NCBI GenBank assembly: GCA_046331705.1
Contig: JAXLQJ010000084.1
Coordinates: 1-24,159, forward strand
Length of the DNA: 24,159 bases
Direction of reading: 5' to 3'
Source: JADJOY01 sp046331705 [NCBI: bacterium]
Lineage (GTDB): Bacteria > JADJOY01
Position numbers and translations under genes: made by a program
Shown: positions 23,544-24,159 of the stretch, in pieces
Position numbering within the stretch: the stretch's first letter is position 1
How the letters are laid out: each line of letters begins with the position of its first letter
Notes under the pieces: generated by a model
Database searches by the model: none
Told to the model about the DNA's origin: nothing
Seen by the model: the letters and a program-made list of their open reading frames with translations, nothing else

Positions 23544-24159
23544 ATGCCCCGGAGTCGGAACGCACGCGTGCAATCGAGCGACGAGGACGGCGACGCCGTG
23601 GTGCCGGTCGCCACGGGCTCGATCCTGAGCCCCTACACGCCCACCATCTACCTGCACGGCGAGCTCAACGCGATCGTCGCGCGCCAGTTCGTCGAAGCCG
23701 TCGAGATCCTCACCTACGAGCGCAAGGTGAGCGCGGCGGTGGTGGACATCGCGACGGATGGTGGGGACTATTTCGCGGTGAGCGTGATCTTGAGCGCCAT
23801 GGCGGGAAGCGCCATCGCGTTCTCGACCTACGCTTCCGGGCAGGCGTACTCGGCGGGGGCGTTGGTGTTGAGCGCGGGGAAGCCCGGCGCGCGCTTCATC
23901 AGCCCGTACGGCGCGGCGATGATCCACGGCATGCTGATCGCCGTTTCGGCGCAAGGCGTCGAGGACGCCGCCGGTCAGGCGCGCTTCGACGAGCGCTTGA
24001 ACGAATCGATGATGGCCACGTTCGCGAAGAACTGCGGCCTGAGTCGTGGGGAGCTGATGGAGCGCATCGCCAAGACCGGCGGACGGTGTCTCTGGCTCAC
24101 GCCCGAGGAAGCCCTGGCGATGAAGCTCGTGGACCACATCGGGATCCCGCACGTCACCA
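23544..24159 (+). CDS. ClpP-like serine protease (3' end outside window)
   Basis: ATG 23544 has GGAGGAGG upstream at good spacing, and 205 residues are visible with no stop. The ClpP/crotonase fold is clear: TIYLHGELN, VVDIATDGGDYFAVSVILSAM, YSAGALVLSAG with nucleophile Ser103, AAMIHGML with His128, and LTPEEALAMKLVDHIG at the end. The visible C-terminal position aligned to the ClpP triad Asp (ERDRFLSA in E. coli) reads RCLWLTPEE, with Cys182 there, so the third triad residue is uncertain. The N-terminus carries an extra acidic-hydrophilic stretch (1-20) instead of the ClpP leader. It may be a ClpP-like membrane-linked or dedicated protease and not the housekeeping ClpP. Confidence 0.85.
   Translation, partial: MPRSRNARVQSSDEDGDAVVPVATGSILSPYTPTIYLHGELNAIVARQFVEAVEILTYERKVSAAVVDIATDGGDYFAVSVILSAMAGSAIAFSTYASGQAYSAGALVLSAGKPGARFISPYGAAMIHGMLIAVSAQGVEDAAGQARFDERLNESMMATFAKNCGLSRGELMERIAKTGGRCLWLTPEEALAMKLVDHIGIPHVT

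Overview
The window is about 24 kb of very GC-rich bacterial DNA (roughly 70% G+C by eye) and is densely coding. Genes lie on both strands, are mostly spaced by less than 150 bp, and several overlap at stop/start codons. Many products are exported: Sec or Tat signals, lipoboxes, PPC-like, discoidin-like and vWA domains. There is also a bacterial Rsm22-type methyltransferase and an Uma2-type nuclease. This mix suggests a former deltaproteobacterium, such as Myxococcota or a related uncultured phylum. The assignment is an inference, because the window has no rRNA or other marker gene. I saw no tRNA, rRNA, CRISPR array, transposase or integrase.

Layout. (1) 1-1291: the 3' end of a GMC-family FAD oxidoreductase, then a 250-bp gap with several perfect hairpins and a second, orphan copy of the last codons of a GMC gene. 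(2) 1292-5693: an orphan membrane PAS histidine kinase (-), a Smr-domain protein (+), an Rsm22-like methyltransferase with four candidate Fe-S cysteines (-), and a secreted DUF4397-like protein (-). (3) 5820-15711 (+): a tightly packed block of exported proteins. It holds a small secreted protein, a lipoprotein, an ~1800-residue surface protein (about seven PPC-like repeats, two discoidin-like regions, two vWA domains), and a transglutaminase-like membrane protein whose C-terminal half lies in another reading frame. This block is the best candidate for an undescribed system.

(4) 15737-16336 (-): an Uma2-family nuclease. (5) 16529-18467 (+): an overlapping trio of a CsgG-family lipoprotein, an exported nuclease-fold (SNase-like) protein without the catalytic residues, and a hot-dog-fold protein, closed by an 11-bp perfect hairpin. 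(6) 18527-21210 (+): a strictosidine-synthase/SMP-30-like lipoprotein and a Tat-exported flavin amine oxidase. (7) 21276-22687 (-): a SnoaL/NTF2-like protein and a crotonase without the usual catalytic glutamates. (8) 22825-24159 (+): a MarC-family membrane protein and a ClpP-like protease that runs off the window.

Two likely frame disruptions fall within or beside G-runs, near 6830-6845 and at 14673-14677. Either the assembly has indel errors in homopolymers or these two neighbouring genes are really disrupted. Resolving this matters for interpreting the surface-protein block.
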